From contig CADBUY010000012.1 in the NCBI GenBank assembly GCA_902797965.1, forward strand, positions 1-64,000: a stretch of 64,000 bases of DNA, given 5' to 3'. The translations under genes and the position numbers were made by a program. Source of the DNA: an uncultured bacterium. Lineage in GTDB: Bacteria > Cyanobacteriota > Vampirovibrionia > Gastranaerophilales > Gastranaerophilaceae. Below, one piece after another: positions 31,957 through 40,732 of this stretch (the stretch's first letter is position 1; every line of letters starts with the position of its first letter). Under the pieces are notes generated by a model. The model saw nothing but the letters and a program-made list of their open reading frames with translations. It searched no databases and was not told where the DNA came from.

Positions 31957-34104
31957 ATGACAGTACCGGAAACAAAAAGTTTTCAGTTAGAAATCGGCGG
32001 AAAAACCGTCACTGTTGAAACAGGTAAGTATGCAAATTCAACTAATGGTAGTGTAACAGTAAGATGCGGCGACACAATGTTGTTCGTTCACTGCTGTGTT
32101 AGTAAAGAACCAAGAGTCGGCATAGACTTCTTCCCTTTACTTATTGATTATGAAGAAAGAATGTCTGCTATAGGACGTATCCCTGGCGGTTACAATCGTT
32201 CAGAGGGCAAGGCAAGCGATAAAGCTATTCTTATTTCTCGTTTGATAGACAGACCAATCAGACCTCTGTTCCCTAAAGGATACAGAAATGACATACAAAT
32301 TGTAGCTCAATTATTCAGCTATGACCAAGAAAACCAACCTGATACATTAGCTATGTTAGGTGCATCTTGCGCTTTAATGTTATCAGGCGCACCTTTTGAA
32401 GGTCCAATCGGTGCTGTTAGAGTATCAAAAGATGCTGACGGTAACTTGATTGCTAACCCTACTCACGCTCAAGCTGATGCATCAGATCTTGATATTGTTG
32501 TAGCAGGTACTCATGATTCTGTAATCATGGTTGAAGCAGGTTGCAAATTCGTTACAGAAGACGATATTATGAATGCTGTTGAGTTTGCTCAGGTTGAAAT
32601 CAGAAAACAATGCGAGGCTCAAGAAGAATTTGCTCGTGCTTGCGGTGTTGTTAAGGAAGAATTTGTTAACCCTTATGACACATCAGAACTTGCAAAAATT
32701 ATCGAAGAAACAGCTCATGATATGATTTTTGATGCATATCACCACTTCGATAGAGAATACAGACAAAATAAATTGGAAGAAGCTAAAAAACTTGTAAAAG
32801 AAAAAGTAGAAGCACTTCCTGATGACCACTATATCAAGCAAATTATCGAAGAAACAGGTATTGACTTTGTTGCTGAAGAATTTAAGAACGCAGAAAAACA
32901 CATAATGCGTGCAATGATTCTTGATGAAGGCGTTCGTGCTGACGGAAGAAAACCAACCGAAGTTCGTCCTATCTGGTGCGAAGTTGGTGTTATTCCTCGC
33001 GCTCATGGTTCAGCAGTATTTACAAGAGGTCAAACTCAAATTCTATCAGTTGCAACTCTTGCAGGTCCCGGAATGAAACAAGAGCTTGACGGCGTTGACC
33101 CTGAAACAGAAAAAACTTATATGCACAAATACATCTTCCCGGGATTCTCAGTTGGCGAAGTTAAACCTCTTAGAGGACCGGGCAGACGTGAAGTTGGTCA
33201 TGGTAACTTAGCAGAACGTGCTAATGTTCCGGCTCTTCCATCTCAAGAAGAATTCGGTTATACAATCAGAGTAACCTCAGACGTACTTGAATCAAACGGT
33301 TCAACTTCAATGGGTTCAACTTGCGGTTCATCTATGGCACTTATGAACGCTGGTGTTCCTGTTAAGTGTATGATTGGCGGTGTTGCAATGGGTATGATTA
33401 CAGAACCTGGTAGAGAACCTGTTGTATTAACAGATATTCAGGGTATTGAAGACTTCTTGGGTGATATGGACTTCAAAGTTACTGGTAATGATGACGGTAT
33501 CACAGCTCTTCAAATGGATATGAAAGCTAAAGGTATTGCAAACGATACTCTCAGACGTGCCTTAGCACAAGCTAAAGAAGGCAGACTTCATATCTTAGGC
33601 GAGATGAGAAAGGTTATCACTAAACCTGCTGACCACTTGTCACCATTTGCTCCTGCAATTACTACTATGAACATTCCTGTTGAAGATATAGGAACAGTAA
33701 TCGGACCTGGTGGTAAACAAATCAGAGCAATTATTGATGCGTCAGGCGCAGAAATCGATATTCAAGATAACGGTGTAGTTACAATTACTTCTAACGACCA
33801 AGAAGGTGCTGCAATCGCTAAGAAGATGATTAACGACCTTACATTCAAGCCTGAAGTTGGCATGGTTATCAAGGGAAAAGTTGTTAGAATAATTCCAATC
33901 GGTGCGTTTGTTGAGCTAGGCGGTGGAAAAGACGGTATGGTTCACATATCTCAAATTTGCCAGGAAAGAATCGAAACAATCGAACCTCACGTTAATATCG
34001 GTGATGAAGTAGTCGTTAAGGTTATCAAAATCGACGATAAAGGCAGAATTAACCTTACAATCAAAGGCGTAACCGAAGAAGACAGGGGTAAATGCATTAA
34101 CTAG
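31957..34104 (+). CDS. pnp: Polyribonucleotide nucleotidyltransferase (PNPase)
   Basis: 715 residues, the usual length. 3'-to-5' phosphorolytic RNase. Two RNase PH-like domains (first: IPGGYNRSEGKASDKAILISRLIDRP; second: ADGRKPTEVRPIWCEVG and GVAMGMI), a helical linker, a KH domain (IGTVIGPGGKQIRAIID) and an S1 domain (VIKGKVVRIIPIGAFVEL...DGMVHISQI). ATG 31957 is chosen because AAGGA lies 4-8 nt upstream; a GTG at 31891 would add 22 unlikely residues across the leader hairpin. Monocistronic with its own promoter and strong terminator. Confidence 0.96.
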   Translation: MTVPETKSFQLEIGGKTVTVETGKYANSTNGSVTVRCGDTMLFVHCCVSKEPRVGIDFFPLLIDYEERMSAIGRIPGGYNRSEGKASDKAILISRLIDRPIRPLFPKGYRNDIQIVAQLFSYDQENQPDTLAMLGASCALMLSGAPFEGPIGAVRVSKDADGNLIANPTHAQADASDLDIVVAGTHDSVIMVEAGCKFVTEDDIMNAVEFAQVEIRKQCEAQEEFARACGVVKEEFVNPYDTSELAKIIEETAHDMIFDAYHHFDREYRQNKLEEAKKLVKEKVEALPDDHYIKQIIEETGIDFVAEEFKNAEKHIMRAMILDEGVRADGRKPTEVRPIWCEVGVIPRAHGSAVFTRGQTQILSVATLAGPGMKQELDGVDPETEKTYMHKYIFPGFSVGEVKPLRGPGRREVGHGNLAERANVPALPSQEEFGYTIRVTSDVLESNGSTSMGSTCGSSMALMNAGVPVKCMIGGVAMGMITEPGREPVVLTDIQGIEDFLGDMDFKVTGNDDGITALQMDMKAKGIANDTLRRALAQAKEGRLHILGEMRKVITKPADHLSPFAPAITTMNIPVEDIGTVIGPGGKQIRAIIDASGAEIDIQDNGVVTITSNDQEGAAIAKKMINDLTFKPEVGMVIKGKVVRIIPIGAFVELGGGKDGMVHISQICQERIETIEPHVNIGDEVVVKVIKIDDKGRINLTIKGVTEEDRGKCIN

Positions 34105-34112
34105 GTTGATAC

Positions 34113-34180
34113 ATGTCATTCCGAACTTGTTTCGGAATCTGAATACTTGTAAGACCCTGAAACAAGTTCAGGGTGACAAT
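34113..34180. repeat. Dispersed GTCATTCC-type inverted repeat
   Basis: gtcattccgaacttgtttcg (34115-) and ccctgaaacaagttcagggtgac (to about 34178) are imperfect inverted copies of each other, each itself a hairpin. From memory, very similar units are scattered in many unrelated bacterial genomes. Confidence 0.55.
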
Positions 34181-34184
34181 AAAA

Positions 34185-34218
34185 CAAGGATGACCAAAAT
34201 GTCATCCTTGCTTTTTTT
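34185..34218 (+). terminator. Intrinsic terminator of pnp
   Basis: Perfect 10-bp stem caaggatgac/gtcatccttg, 6-nt loop, C then seven T. Confidence 0.9.
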
Positions 34219-34766
34219 ATTATATCCAATACGTTTTTGAAATATTGGTAAAATTTTATCAGTGTGGTTTACTCGCACTCTACTCATTTTTTGTCTTACA
34301 ATCTTCCAATCAAAATATTAACCCAAAACCAAAGTCCGCAATCTGTTTTCGGGACAAACTACGGACCTTTTTTGTTGAGGAGAGAGGAGTAGTATTGAAA
34401 CTTACTTTTTCCCTTTTCCTTTTCTCCAATATTTTGTTTAATGATAAATTTATATTTGTCAACTAAAATAAATAAACTTATCCATATATATAAAGTACAA
34501 AAACTGCTCAAAATTTGCGTCAAAAATCGAAAATATTAAGTTTTGTAAAAAACTTTCATTGGAACATTTTTTGCTTAACATTTGTTACAATTTTTGCATA
34601 ATTTTGAAACACTTGTAAATAAAGGACTCTAGTTTATCAACCATTATGTTTGTAAACTTTTGTTACAAATATAAGCCTTAACTCTCAAGTTTTTTTAAAT
34701 CAAGCCGACAAGAAAAACATCAAAGTTGATTAGTAAAAAACATAGAGTTGATTAGGAGCTTTTAGT
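34219..34766. other. Long intergenic region before secreted HExxH gene
   Basis: 548 bp without a credible gene. It holds a possible small RNA (34261-34373), two copies of TTGTTACAA (34582, 34660), the palindrome tatgtttgtaa-N7-ttacaaatata (about 34645-34673), and a near-direct repeat of agttgattag (about 34724 and 34744) just before the ribosome site of the next gene. The 73-residue frame at 34245 has no start signal and is not accepted. Confidence 0.5.
34261..34373 (+). ncRNA. Candidate small RNA of about 113 nt
   Basis: Extended -10 TGG-TAAAAT at 34246-34254 predicts a start near 34261. A stem gtccg (34334-34338) / cggac (34362-34366) with inner gttt/aaac pairing and six T (34368-34373) predicts an end. 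No known RNA family is recognised. Confidence 0.3.
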
Positions 34767-35327
34767 ATGAAAAAAGTAGTAGTATTGTTTGTGGCATTTT
34801 TAATGCTATCCGTAGGTCAGGCGTTTGCTTACAGAGCATCCGATTTTTCCTCCGACAGTAAAATCGTATCAGCCATCAATTTATTAGAACAAGCAGGGGA
34901 AACAGATGTATTAAGAAACTTAAAAAAGAACGCAGTTCAGGTTTCTTTCGGTGATTTATCATCTTATACCTATAACGCAAGTAAAACATTTGCAGTAAGT
35001 ACATATAACAAATACGGAACAAGAATTATTGTAATTAACTCAATATACAGAAATGCTCCTGTAGAGCAAATTGCTTGCTTAGTAGCACACGAAAGCATGC
35101 ATGTTAAAAGAGTTGCTGATTTAGAAGAAGAAACAATTGCAACACAAAAGGAAGCAGCTACTTGGACAAGATTGAAAGTTGCATCAAAAGTATATCCTGA
35201 TAACAGATTAACTAGAAGACTTGATAAGTTAAGCGGAATGTATATGGCATCTTCTAACGGTAATAACTTAATCCAAAGCAAAATCGCATCAAATGGTTTC
35301 TATAGAGCACAATTAGGAATTAATTAA
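34767..35327 (+). CDS. Small secreted putative metallopeptidase (HExxH)
   Basis: 186 residues. Signal peptide MKKVVVLFVAFLMLSVGQAFA. The mature protein has HESMH at residues 108-112 inside a helix (IACLVAHESMHVKRVADLEEE), the zinc-binding signature of many metallopeptidases, with acidic residues downstream that could supply the third ligand. Family not recognised. ttaggag ribosome site. It may trim the cell surface or secreted proteins. Two TTGTTACAA motifs lie upstream. Confidence 0.75.
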   Translation: MKKVVVLFVAFLMLSVGQAFAYRASDFSSDSKIVSAINLLEQAGETDVLRNLKKNAVQVSFGDLSSYTYNASKTFAVSTYNKYGTRIIVINSIYRNAPVEQIACLVAHESMHVKRVADLEEETIATQKEAATWTRLKVASKVYPDNRLTRRLDKLSGMYMASSNGNNLIQSKIASNGFYRAQLGIN

Positions 35328-35499
35328 TAATTAGCAATTATTAAATAAACACAAGGTAAAGAATAAAAAGCACGCAATTTATCCCAGTGGGGATTAGGAA
35401 ATCCCCCATTTCTCTAAAAAATTAATCCGATTAAAAAATATAATTTGTTTTAATTCCCCTCCAAAAAAAACACACACATTAAATTTATTCCCAAATTTC

Positions 35500-35540
35500 C
35501 AAAAATTTACCCCAAAATTTACCCCAGAATTTACCCCCCC
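35500..35540. repeat. ATTTACCCC triplicate
   Basis: Three ATTTACCCC units about 14-15 nt apart, like the tract before pheS. Confidence 0.5.
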
Positions 35541-35555
35541 AATCAACCTAATCAA

Positions 35556-35577
35556 CCCCCGCGGATGCGGGGGTTTT
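35556..35577 (+). terminator. Intrinsic terminator
   Basis: 7-bp stem cccccgc/gcggggg with loop GGAT and TTTT; probably ends transcription entering from the HExxH gene. Confidence 0.75.
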
Positions 35578-35583
35578 CTATAT

Positions 35584-35607
35584 CCATCTAAACGTATATT
35601 TTGATGA
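35584..35607. promoter_or_regulatory. 24-bp palindrome upstream of dnaN (degenerate left half)
   Basis: CCATCTA-N10-TTGATGA: same spacing as the copies at 7755, 8300 and 31102, with 5 of 7 and 6 of 7 matches. Confidence 0.35.
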
Positions 35608-35699
35608 ATACTCCATGACTACTTGTATTATTGAGGTTTTTGTACTAAAATATCACTGTCGGTAAGATTGCCGTCTTTTAATAAAAGGGGATGTAATTA

Positions 35700-36821
35700 A
35701 TGAAATTTGTTGCAAATAAAGATGATTTACTTAATGGTATAAGAATTGTTGAAAGAGCTACTGTTGTAAAAGGTTTACAGCCGGTTTTGGCAAATGTTTT
35801 GATAGAAACGGTGGATGACAGTCATATAAAGCTGACTGCTACAGATTTTGATTTATCTATCACAACATTAATCAATGCAACTATTGAAGTAGAAGGGAAA
35901 TTCACTTTACCTGCCAAAAAGCTGGGTGAAATTATATCAAGACTTAATGACGAGTTAATTAAAGTTGAATTAAACGGAACAACCGCTACAATTACAAGCA
36001 ACAAGTCAAAATTTGATATCATTGGTATCTCTGCAAACGAATTTCCACAAGTAGAAGAAAATATTGCAGAAAATGACTGCATGGAAATCGAAACAGAACC
36101 GTTTACAAAAGCTATTAAACAAGTTGTTTCTGCTGCTGCAGGATATGAAACAAATAACTTGTTATCAGGTGTAGTTTGTCAGGTAAACAAAAACATTTTG
36201 GAAATGGCTGCAACAGATGGTAACAGGCTTGCTAGAGTCAGAGAAGTTGTTAAAAACTCTTCTACTGACGAAGAAAATCCGTTTGAAATGCTCATTTCTT
36301 CAAAAGTTTTATCAGAACTTTCAAAAATTTCTGCCCTTGTTGAATCTGATATAATCAAAATTTGCAAAGAGCAAAAGAAAATCATTATAACTATCGATAA
36401 AACAAAAATCATTACACGTCTTATGCAAGGACAATTCCCTAAATATAATCAGCTTATTCCGCAAACATTCCCGAAAGAAGCTGTATTAAAGAAAAGCGAT
36501 TTAATCTCAGCACTTGAAAGAGTTGCGGTTATGGTTAATGAAAAAAACAGTATTGTTAAATTTGAATTTGCAGACAATACACTTAAATTAACAGGAGATT
36601 CTCCTGATGCAGGTAATTCGGAAGATGAAATTGATGCACAATACACAGCTGAGCCATTGGCTATTGCATTTAACTACAAATTCATTCTTGAATTTTTGAA
36701 AATTGTTGAAGCAGATGATATCAAAATTAATTTAAATTCATCACTTTCGGCAACAGTTTTTGCACCTTGCTCGGAGGAAGACTATATTTATCTTGTAATG
36801 CCTGTTCAACTGAGAAATTAA
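35700..36821 (+). CDS. dnaN: DNA polymerase III beta sliding clamp
   Basis: 373 residues. Ring-shaped processivity clamp of the replicative polymerase; three clamp folds and the C-terminal protein-binding pocket end YLVMPVQLRN are typical. Starts MKFVANKDDLLNGIRIVERAT. Ribosome site aagggg 9 nt before the ATG. dnaA and gyrB are not adjacent, so this is not the usual dnaA-dnaN origin locus. leuD follows after 22 nt. Confidence 0.96.
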   Translation: MKFVANKDDLLNGIRIVERATVVKGLQPVLANVLIETVDDSHIKLTATDFDLSITTLINATIEVEGKFTLPAKKLGEIISRLNDELIKVELNGTTATITSNKSKFDIIGISANEFPQVEENIAENDCMEIETEPFTKAIKQVVSAAAGYETNNLLSGVVCQVNKNILEMAATDGNRLARVREVVKNSSTDEENPFEMLISSKVLSELSKISALVESDIIKICKEQKKIIITIDKTKIITRLMQGQFPKYNQLIPQTFPKEAVLKKSDLISALERVAVMVNEKNSIVKFEFADNTLKLTGDSPDAGNSEDEIDAQYTAEPLAIAFNYKFILEFLKIVEADDIKINLNSSLSATVFAPCSEEDYIYLVMPVQLRN

Positions 36822-36843
36822 TTTTGCTAAAAAGGATTATCAA

Positions 36844-37338
36844 ATGAGAGGAAAAGCTTTTAAATTCGGAGATAATATCTCAACAGACCACATTGCACCT
36901 GGAAGATTATTCCACCTCAGGTCTGATTTACAGGAATTTGCAAAACACGTTCTGGAAGATGCTGATGAAAATTTTGCAAAAAATATGTCCAAAGGCGATT
37001 TTGTTGTAGCGGGTAATAACTTCGGACTGGGCTCTTCAAGAGAACATGCTCCTCAAATAATTAAAATAGCTGGAGTAGGAGCTGTTATAGCAAAGTCTTT
37101 TGCAAGAATTTTTTACCGTAACGCAATTAATATCGGGCTTTTGGCAATCGAATGCGATACTGACGGAATTGATGCAGGAGATGAGTTAGACTTAGATATC
37201 AAAGAAGGCATCTTAAAAAATATAACCAAAGGCACAACTACAGCAATAGAACCGCTTCCTGATGTTATGATAAGACTTCTTGAAGATGGCGGACTTATTG
37301 AACATATTAAAAAGAACGGAGATTTGGTCTTAGGCTAG
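36844..37338 (+). CDS. leuD: 3-isopropylmalate dehydratase small subunit
   Basis: 164 residues. Swivel subunit of the aconitase-like enzyme in leucine synthesis: FGDNISTDHIAPGR, GNNFGLGSSREHAP and AKSFARIFYRNAINIGL are diagnostic. Short form, as paired with LeuC of the archaeal/cyanobacterial type. leuC is not in the window. Likely co-transcribed with dnaN (22-nt gap). Confidence 0.95.
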   Translation: MRGKAFKFGDNISTDHIAPGRLFHLRSDLQEFAKHVLEDADENFAKNMSKGDFVVAGNNFGLGSSREHAPQIIKIAGVGAVIAKSFARIFYRNAINIGLLAIECDTDGIDAGDELDLDIKEGILKNITKGTTTAIEPLPDVMIRLLEDGGLIEHIKKNGDLVLG

Positions 37339-37370
37339 GAGTAAATAAGGAGTAATAAGGGGTAAATAAT

Positions 37371-37907
37371 ATGGCAGATACATTAAGAGAAATTACATGT
37401 CCTGCGTGTGATGCAAAAATGGCCAAAATATATATGGAAGAAGCCGGTGTTAATGTTGATGTATGTTTAGACGGATGCGGAGGCATTTTATTTAACAACA
37501 GAGAGCTTGAAAAATTTGATGAACAACATGAAAATGCAGATGAAATTTTTAAAGCGTATGAGGGAAAAACTTTTAATCCTGTAGAACAATCAGAAGTAAG
37601 ACTCTGCACTGTCTGTAACACTCCAATGGTAAAACAGGGTGCTGGCGTAGGAAATATTCAAATTGACGTTTGCAATACTTGTGGCGCTAAATTTTTAGAC
37701 CATGGTGAATTAGAAAAAATTAGAAAATTAAAAGATAAAGATTTAAAATACCGAGCAAAAGTTGATTCTCTCGTTGACGCAGTTGTAGCAGAAAACCAAA
37801 TGCCTATTAGCGGAGGTATAGGTTCTTTTGCCCAAAAGCATATTAAAACAACTCCTTTTAGAGCTGCATTCGAAAATTTTGTTTATAATTATTTAGAAAA
37901 TAAGTAA
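37371..37907 (+). CDS. Zf-TFIIB-type double zinc-ribbon protein
   Basis: 178 residues. Two CxxC...CxxC/G ribbons: CPACDAKM...VDVCLDGCGGILFNNRELEKF and CTVCNTPM...IDVCNTCGAKFLDHGELEKI, each of the TFIIB-like zinc-finger type, followed by a helical tail. Such proteins bind zinc and possibly nucleic acid; the precise role is unknown. It follows leuD after 32 nt containing GGGGTAAA-like repeats. Confidence 0.85.
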   Translation: MADTLREITCPACDAKMAKIYMEEAGVNVDVCLDGCGGILFNNRELEKFDEQHENADEIFKAYEGKTFNPVEQSEVRLCTVCNTPMVKQGAGVGNIQIDVCNTCGAKFLDHGELEKIRKLKDKDLKYRAKVDSLVDAVVAENQMPISGGIGSFAQKHIKTTPFRAAFENFVYNYLENK

Positions 37908-38003
37908 AATAATTTTTCGAATTTACAAAACCAAACTATTAACTCCACAGAGAGGAAAAGTTGTAGTGAGTAGGTTTGGATATAAACTCCAACCAGTTAG
38001 GAG

Positions 38004-40292
38004 TTAAATAATTTTCATTGAAAGAATATTTTGTCCGTCTTTATATTCATAGTTAATTTCATTAACTGAGCTTTTAACAATGAAAATGCCAAGTCCTCCC
38101 TGTTCTCTGCTTTCTGGCGGCAGTGTAACATCAGGATCAGGTCTTTCAAGAGGGTTGTACTTTACTCCTCTATCTATAAATGTATAATTTATCACATTAT
38201 TTTCTTTGCTTAGTATAACTTCAATATCACCCTGATTATCTTCATACGCATACGAGAATATATTTGTATATAATTCTTCCGCTATCAAATGAAGCTTCAT
38301 TTTCAGTTCATCATCAAGGTTATTGTTTATACAGACATTTTCCAACCAAGCATTAAATTCGGCATAATTTTGTTTGCTTGCAGTTCCCGAATATTTTTGA
38401 GTAAAGTTATTATTTCCGCAGTATTTGAATATAAGCATTGTCATATCATCACTCTGAGCAACACCATGAGCAAATTCTTTAACACTCTTACTAATACCGT
38501 CTAAAGTTTCTTTTACGTTACTTTTAAGCATTCCGTTAATTGTCTTTAACAATCTTTCTTCGCCATACTGTTCATCTTCACCATTTACAGCCTCTGTTAT
38601 ACCGTCAGTATAAATAAATATTTCATCACCCTGATATAGCTTATATTCAGAAACTTTAAATTCTGCATCTTCAAAAACACCTAGAACAATATTTGAATCA
38701 AGGTTAAGATATCTGTACTCACCGTTTTTATCTCTAATTAACGGAGGATTGTGACCACAATTAATCAAACTCAATTCACCTGTCTTTACGTTAACAACTC
38801 CCGAAAGCATTGTTATAAAGAATCCTCGTTTGTTATTTTCACAAATTTTTTTATTTATTATTTCAATCATCTCTTTTGGAGGCAAATCAGATTGAGCAAT
38901 ATAATTAATAAGCGTCTTTGTTGTCATCATAAAGAGCGCCGCTGGAACACCTTTGCCTGAAACATCCGCAATCAGGAACATAAAGTGATTATCATCTATA
39001 AAATAAAAGTCATAAAAATCACCGCCAACTTCTTTTGCAGGCTCCATGCCGGCATATATTTCAAACTCACTGTTATTTGGAAACGGAGGGAATACATTTG
39101 GCAGACTTGCCGCCTGAATAGCTTTAGCTAACGATAATTCCGATTCAATCCTTTGTCGCTCTTTAGTAATTGTTTTAATATCTTTTGCCATATTGTTAAA
39201 TGTATCAGCAAGCTGGGCAAATTCCAAAGGTTTTTCCAGTTTAATTTCCGTATTTAAGTTTCCATCACCAATTTTATGTGCTATATCAGTCAGTTTTTCA
39301 ATCGGTTTATCTATGTATTTTTTAAGTCCTGAATACAATAAAACCGAGATAAATAAACTGCATAACATAAAGATTATAAATAAGATTACAACGTGTTTAA
39401 TAAGGTAATAGAACAGTTCTATTTTTGGAATACAGATTATTAGCAGCATACCGTTATCAAGAACTTTCACATAAGGAATATACTTTTGTCCATGATAATC
39501 AAAGTACGTTATATTTTTAAGATTTTCATTGTACCAAGGAAGGGTTTCTAGTGGTTTACCCAGCAAAATTGAATTATCAATATACGGGTCTGTTGAAGCA
39601 ATAACAGAATTATGTTCCTTGTCACCAAAAAGAGCAAAACTTCCCGGCGTAGGCTTCATATTTGAAACAGATTCAATGATAGAACTTATTTCCCAATCGA
39701 CGGTTGAAATACCTATTTTTTTACCGTTACTGTAAATCCCTGCTCCGGCTGTAACCATAAGAGTATTGCTTCCTTCTTTTTCATAATAAGGAAGTGACCA
39801 TGCTACATTATCTTGAGGACTGACTTCAGGCATAATCTCTTTATACCAGCTTTTATTTAAATAATCGTATTCTTCTGATTCAAATTCTTCATCAGGAACA
39901 ATTTGGTTATCTTTATTTCTGTATACATAAATACAATAATATTTTTTAGCTGCATCTATAATATTCGGTTCAAACCAAATTCCGCCGCCTAGAGAACGCT
40001 CATAATTTTTAAATATATTTATTGTAGTAAATAATGCCATCTTTTTATTTTTATCTATCTGATAAAACATTTCGCCTTGTAATGCTAAATCTTTGGCATT
40101 ATTTTCTATTCTTATAACATCTTTATTAATTTTTTCCGCAAAATTAGATATGTGAAAAGAAAATCCTTCAAGGATTAACTTCTTACCGTTTTGTAAATAT
40201 ATATACGAGAAAAAACTAAGCAGTAAACTTAGCGTTATTAACATTAATGCAGATATAAGAATAATTTTTGATTTAACTGTATTAAATGACAT
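38004..40292 (-). CDS. Membrane sensor PP2C (SpoIIE-type) phosphatase with own HATPase domain
   Basis: 762 residues. Membrane segment near residues 13-33, periplasmic Cache-type sensor (about 35-280), second membrane segment (about 290-312), HAMP linker (GLKKYIDKPIEKLTDIAHKI), SpoIIE/PP2C phosphatase (AKEVGGDFYDFYFIDDNHFMF, ADVSGKGVPAALFM, YTDGITEA, SDDMTMLIF) and a C-terminal RsbW-like kinase-fold domain (LHLIAEELYTNIFSYAY, QGGLGIFIVKSS). It should sense an outside signal and dephosphorylate a STAS anti-anti-sigma protein. The STAS gene is directly upstream, overlapping by one base. Confidence 0.93.
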   Translation of the reverse strand: MSFNTVKSKIILISALMLITLSLLLSFFSYIYLQNGKKLILEGFSFHISNFAEKINKDVIRIENNAKDLALQGEMFYQIDKNKKMALFTTINIFKNYERSLGGGIWFEPNIIDAAKKYYCIYVYRNKDNQIVPDEEFESEEYDYLNKSWYKEIMPEVSPQDNVAWSLPYYEKEGSNTLMVTAGAGIYSNGKKIGISTVDWEISSIIESVSNMKPTPGSFALFGDKEHNSVIASTDPYIDNSILLGKPLETLPWYNENLKNITYFDYHGQKYIPYVKVLDNGMLLIICIPKIELFYYLIKHVVILFIIFMLCSLFISVLLYSGLKKYIDKPIEKLTDIAHKIGDGNLNTEIKLEKPLEFAQLADTFNNMAKDIKTITKERQRIESELSLAKAIQAASLPNVFPPFPNNSEFEIYAGMEPAKEVGGDFYDFYFIDDNHFMFLIADVSGKGVPAALFMMTTKTLINYIAQSDLPPKEMIEIINKKICENNKRGFFITMLSGVVNVKTGELSLINCGHNPPLIRDKNGEYRYLNLDSNIVLGVFEDAEFKVSEYKLYQGDEIFIYTDGITEAVNGEDEQYGEERLLKTINGMLKSNVKETLDGISKSVKEFAHGVAQSDDMTMLIFKYCGNNNFTQKYSGTASKQNYAEFNAWLENVCINNNLDDELKMKLHLIAEELYTNIFSYAYEDNQGDIEVILSKENNVINYTFIDRGVKYNPLERPDPDVTLPPESREQGGLGIFIVKSSVNEINYEYKDGQNILSMKII

Positions 40293-40591
40293 TATGAAAT
40301 ACTCAAAAATTTATTAAACCCTGTCATTTTAAGAACATTCATAACAGGTTCCTGAACATTAATAAGTTTAATTGAACCTTGTTTACTCATCTGTTGATAA
40401 AGTTCAAGCAAAATTCTTAAACCGATACTTGCGATATAAGTTATATCGCTAAAGTCAAGTACAAGCTCGTTAATATCATCTAATGAATCTTTAATTTTCA
40501 TACCGTATTCAGCAGAAGAATCAATATCAAGTTTCCCTGATGCTTTTACGTACAATCCTGCTTCATTAATTTTTCTTAAGACAATTTCCAT
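40292..40591 (-). CDS. STAS-domain anti-anti-sigma factor
   Basis: 99 residues, single STAS domain with the phosphorylatable Ser in DITYIASIGLRILLEL. Partner-switch protein that, unphosphorylated, would sequester an anti-sigma kinase. Start ATG with AAGGA upstream; a TATAAT-like box lies before it. Stop overlaps the phosphatase start (TAATG). No sigma factor is nearby, so output is unknown; the kinase-fold domain of the phosphatase may be the direct partner. Confidence 0.92.
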   Translation of the reverse strand: MEIVLRKINEAGLYVKASGKLDIDSSAEYGMKIKDSLDDINELVLDFSDITYIASIGLRILLELYQQMSKQGSIKLINVQEPVMNVLKMTGFNKFLSIS

Positions 40592-40670
40592 ACTCTTTAT
40601 CCTTATCTCTGTTCACACAACATTATACTATAACAAAGTTGTTTATTAAAGTACCCGCAATAAAGTTATA

Positions 40671-40702
40671 AAGGATTGCCCGAAATCAGACAATCCTTTT
40701 TT
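40671..40702. terminator. Bidirectional terminator-like hairpin
   Basis: 8-bp stem aaggattg/caatcctt with T6 on the plus strand and a weaker T run on the minus strand. Lies after the minus-strand HEAT gene. Confidence 0.5.
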
Positions 40703-40732
40703 GTGTGTAGCATGTAATGAAAGTATGTAATA

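Larger units (their letters stand above)
35328..35699. other. Intergenic region before dnaN
   Basis: Contains a hairpin ggggatt-agga-aatcccc (about 35388-35405), three ATTTACCCC units (35500-35540), the GC-rich terminator at 35556, and a palindrome at 35584. A -10-like TAAAAT at 35646-35651 precedes the dnaN leader. No gene seen. Confidence 0.5.

Noticed and set aside
34245-34466. 73-codon plus-strand frame
   Set aside because: No ribosome site, and the predicted small-RNA terminator falls inside it.
35328-35699. Possible replication origin beside dnaN
   Set aside because: No dnaA gene and no cluster of TTATCCACA-type boxes was seen; only a terminator and TTACCCC units.
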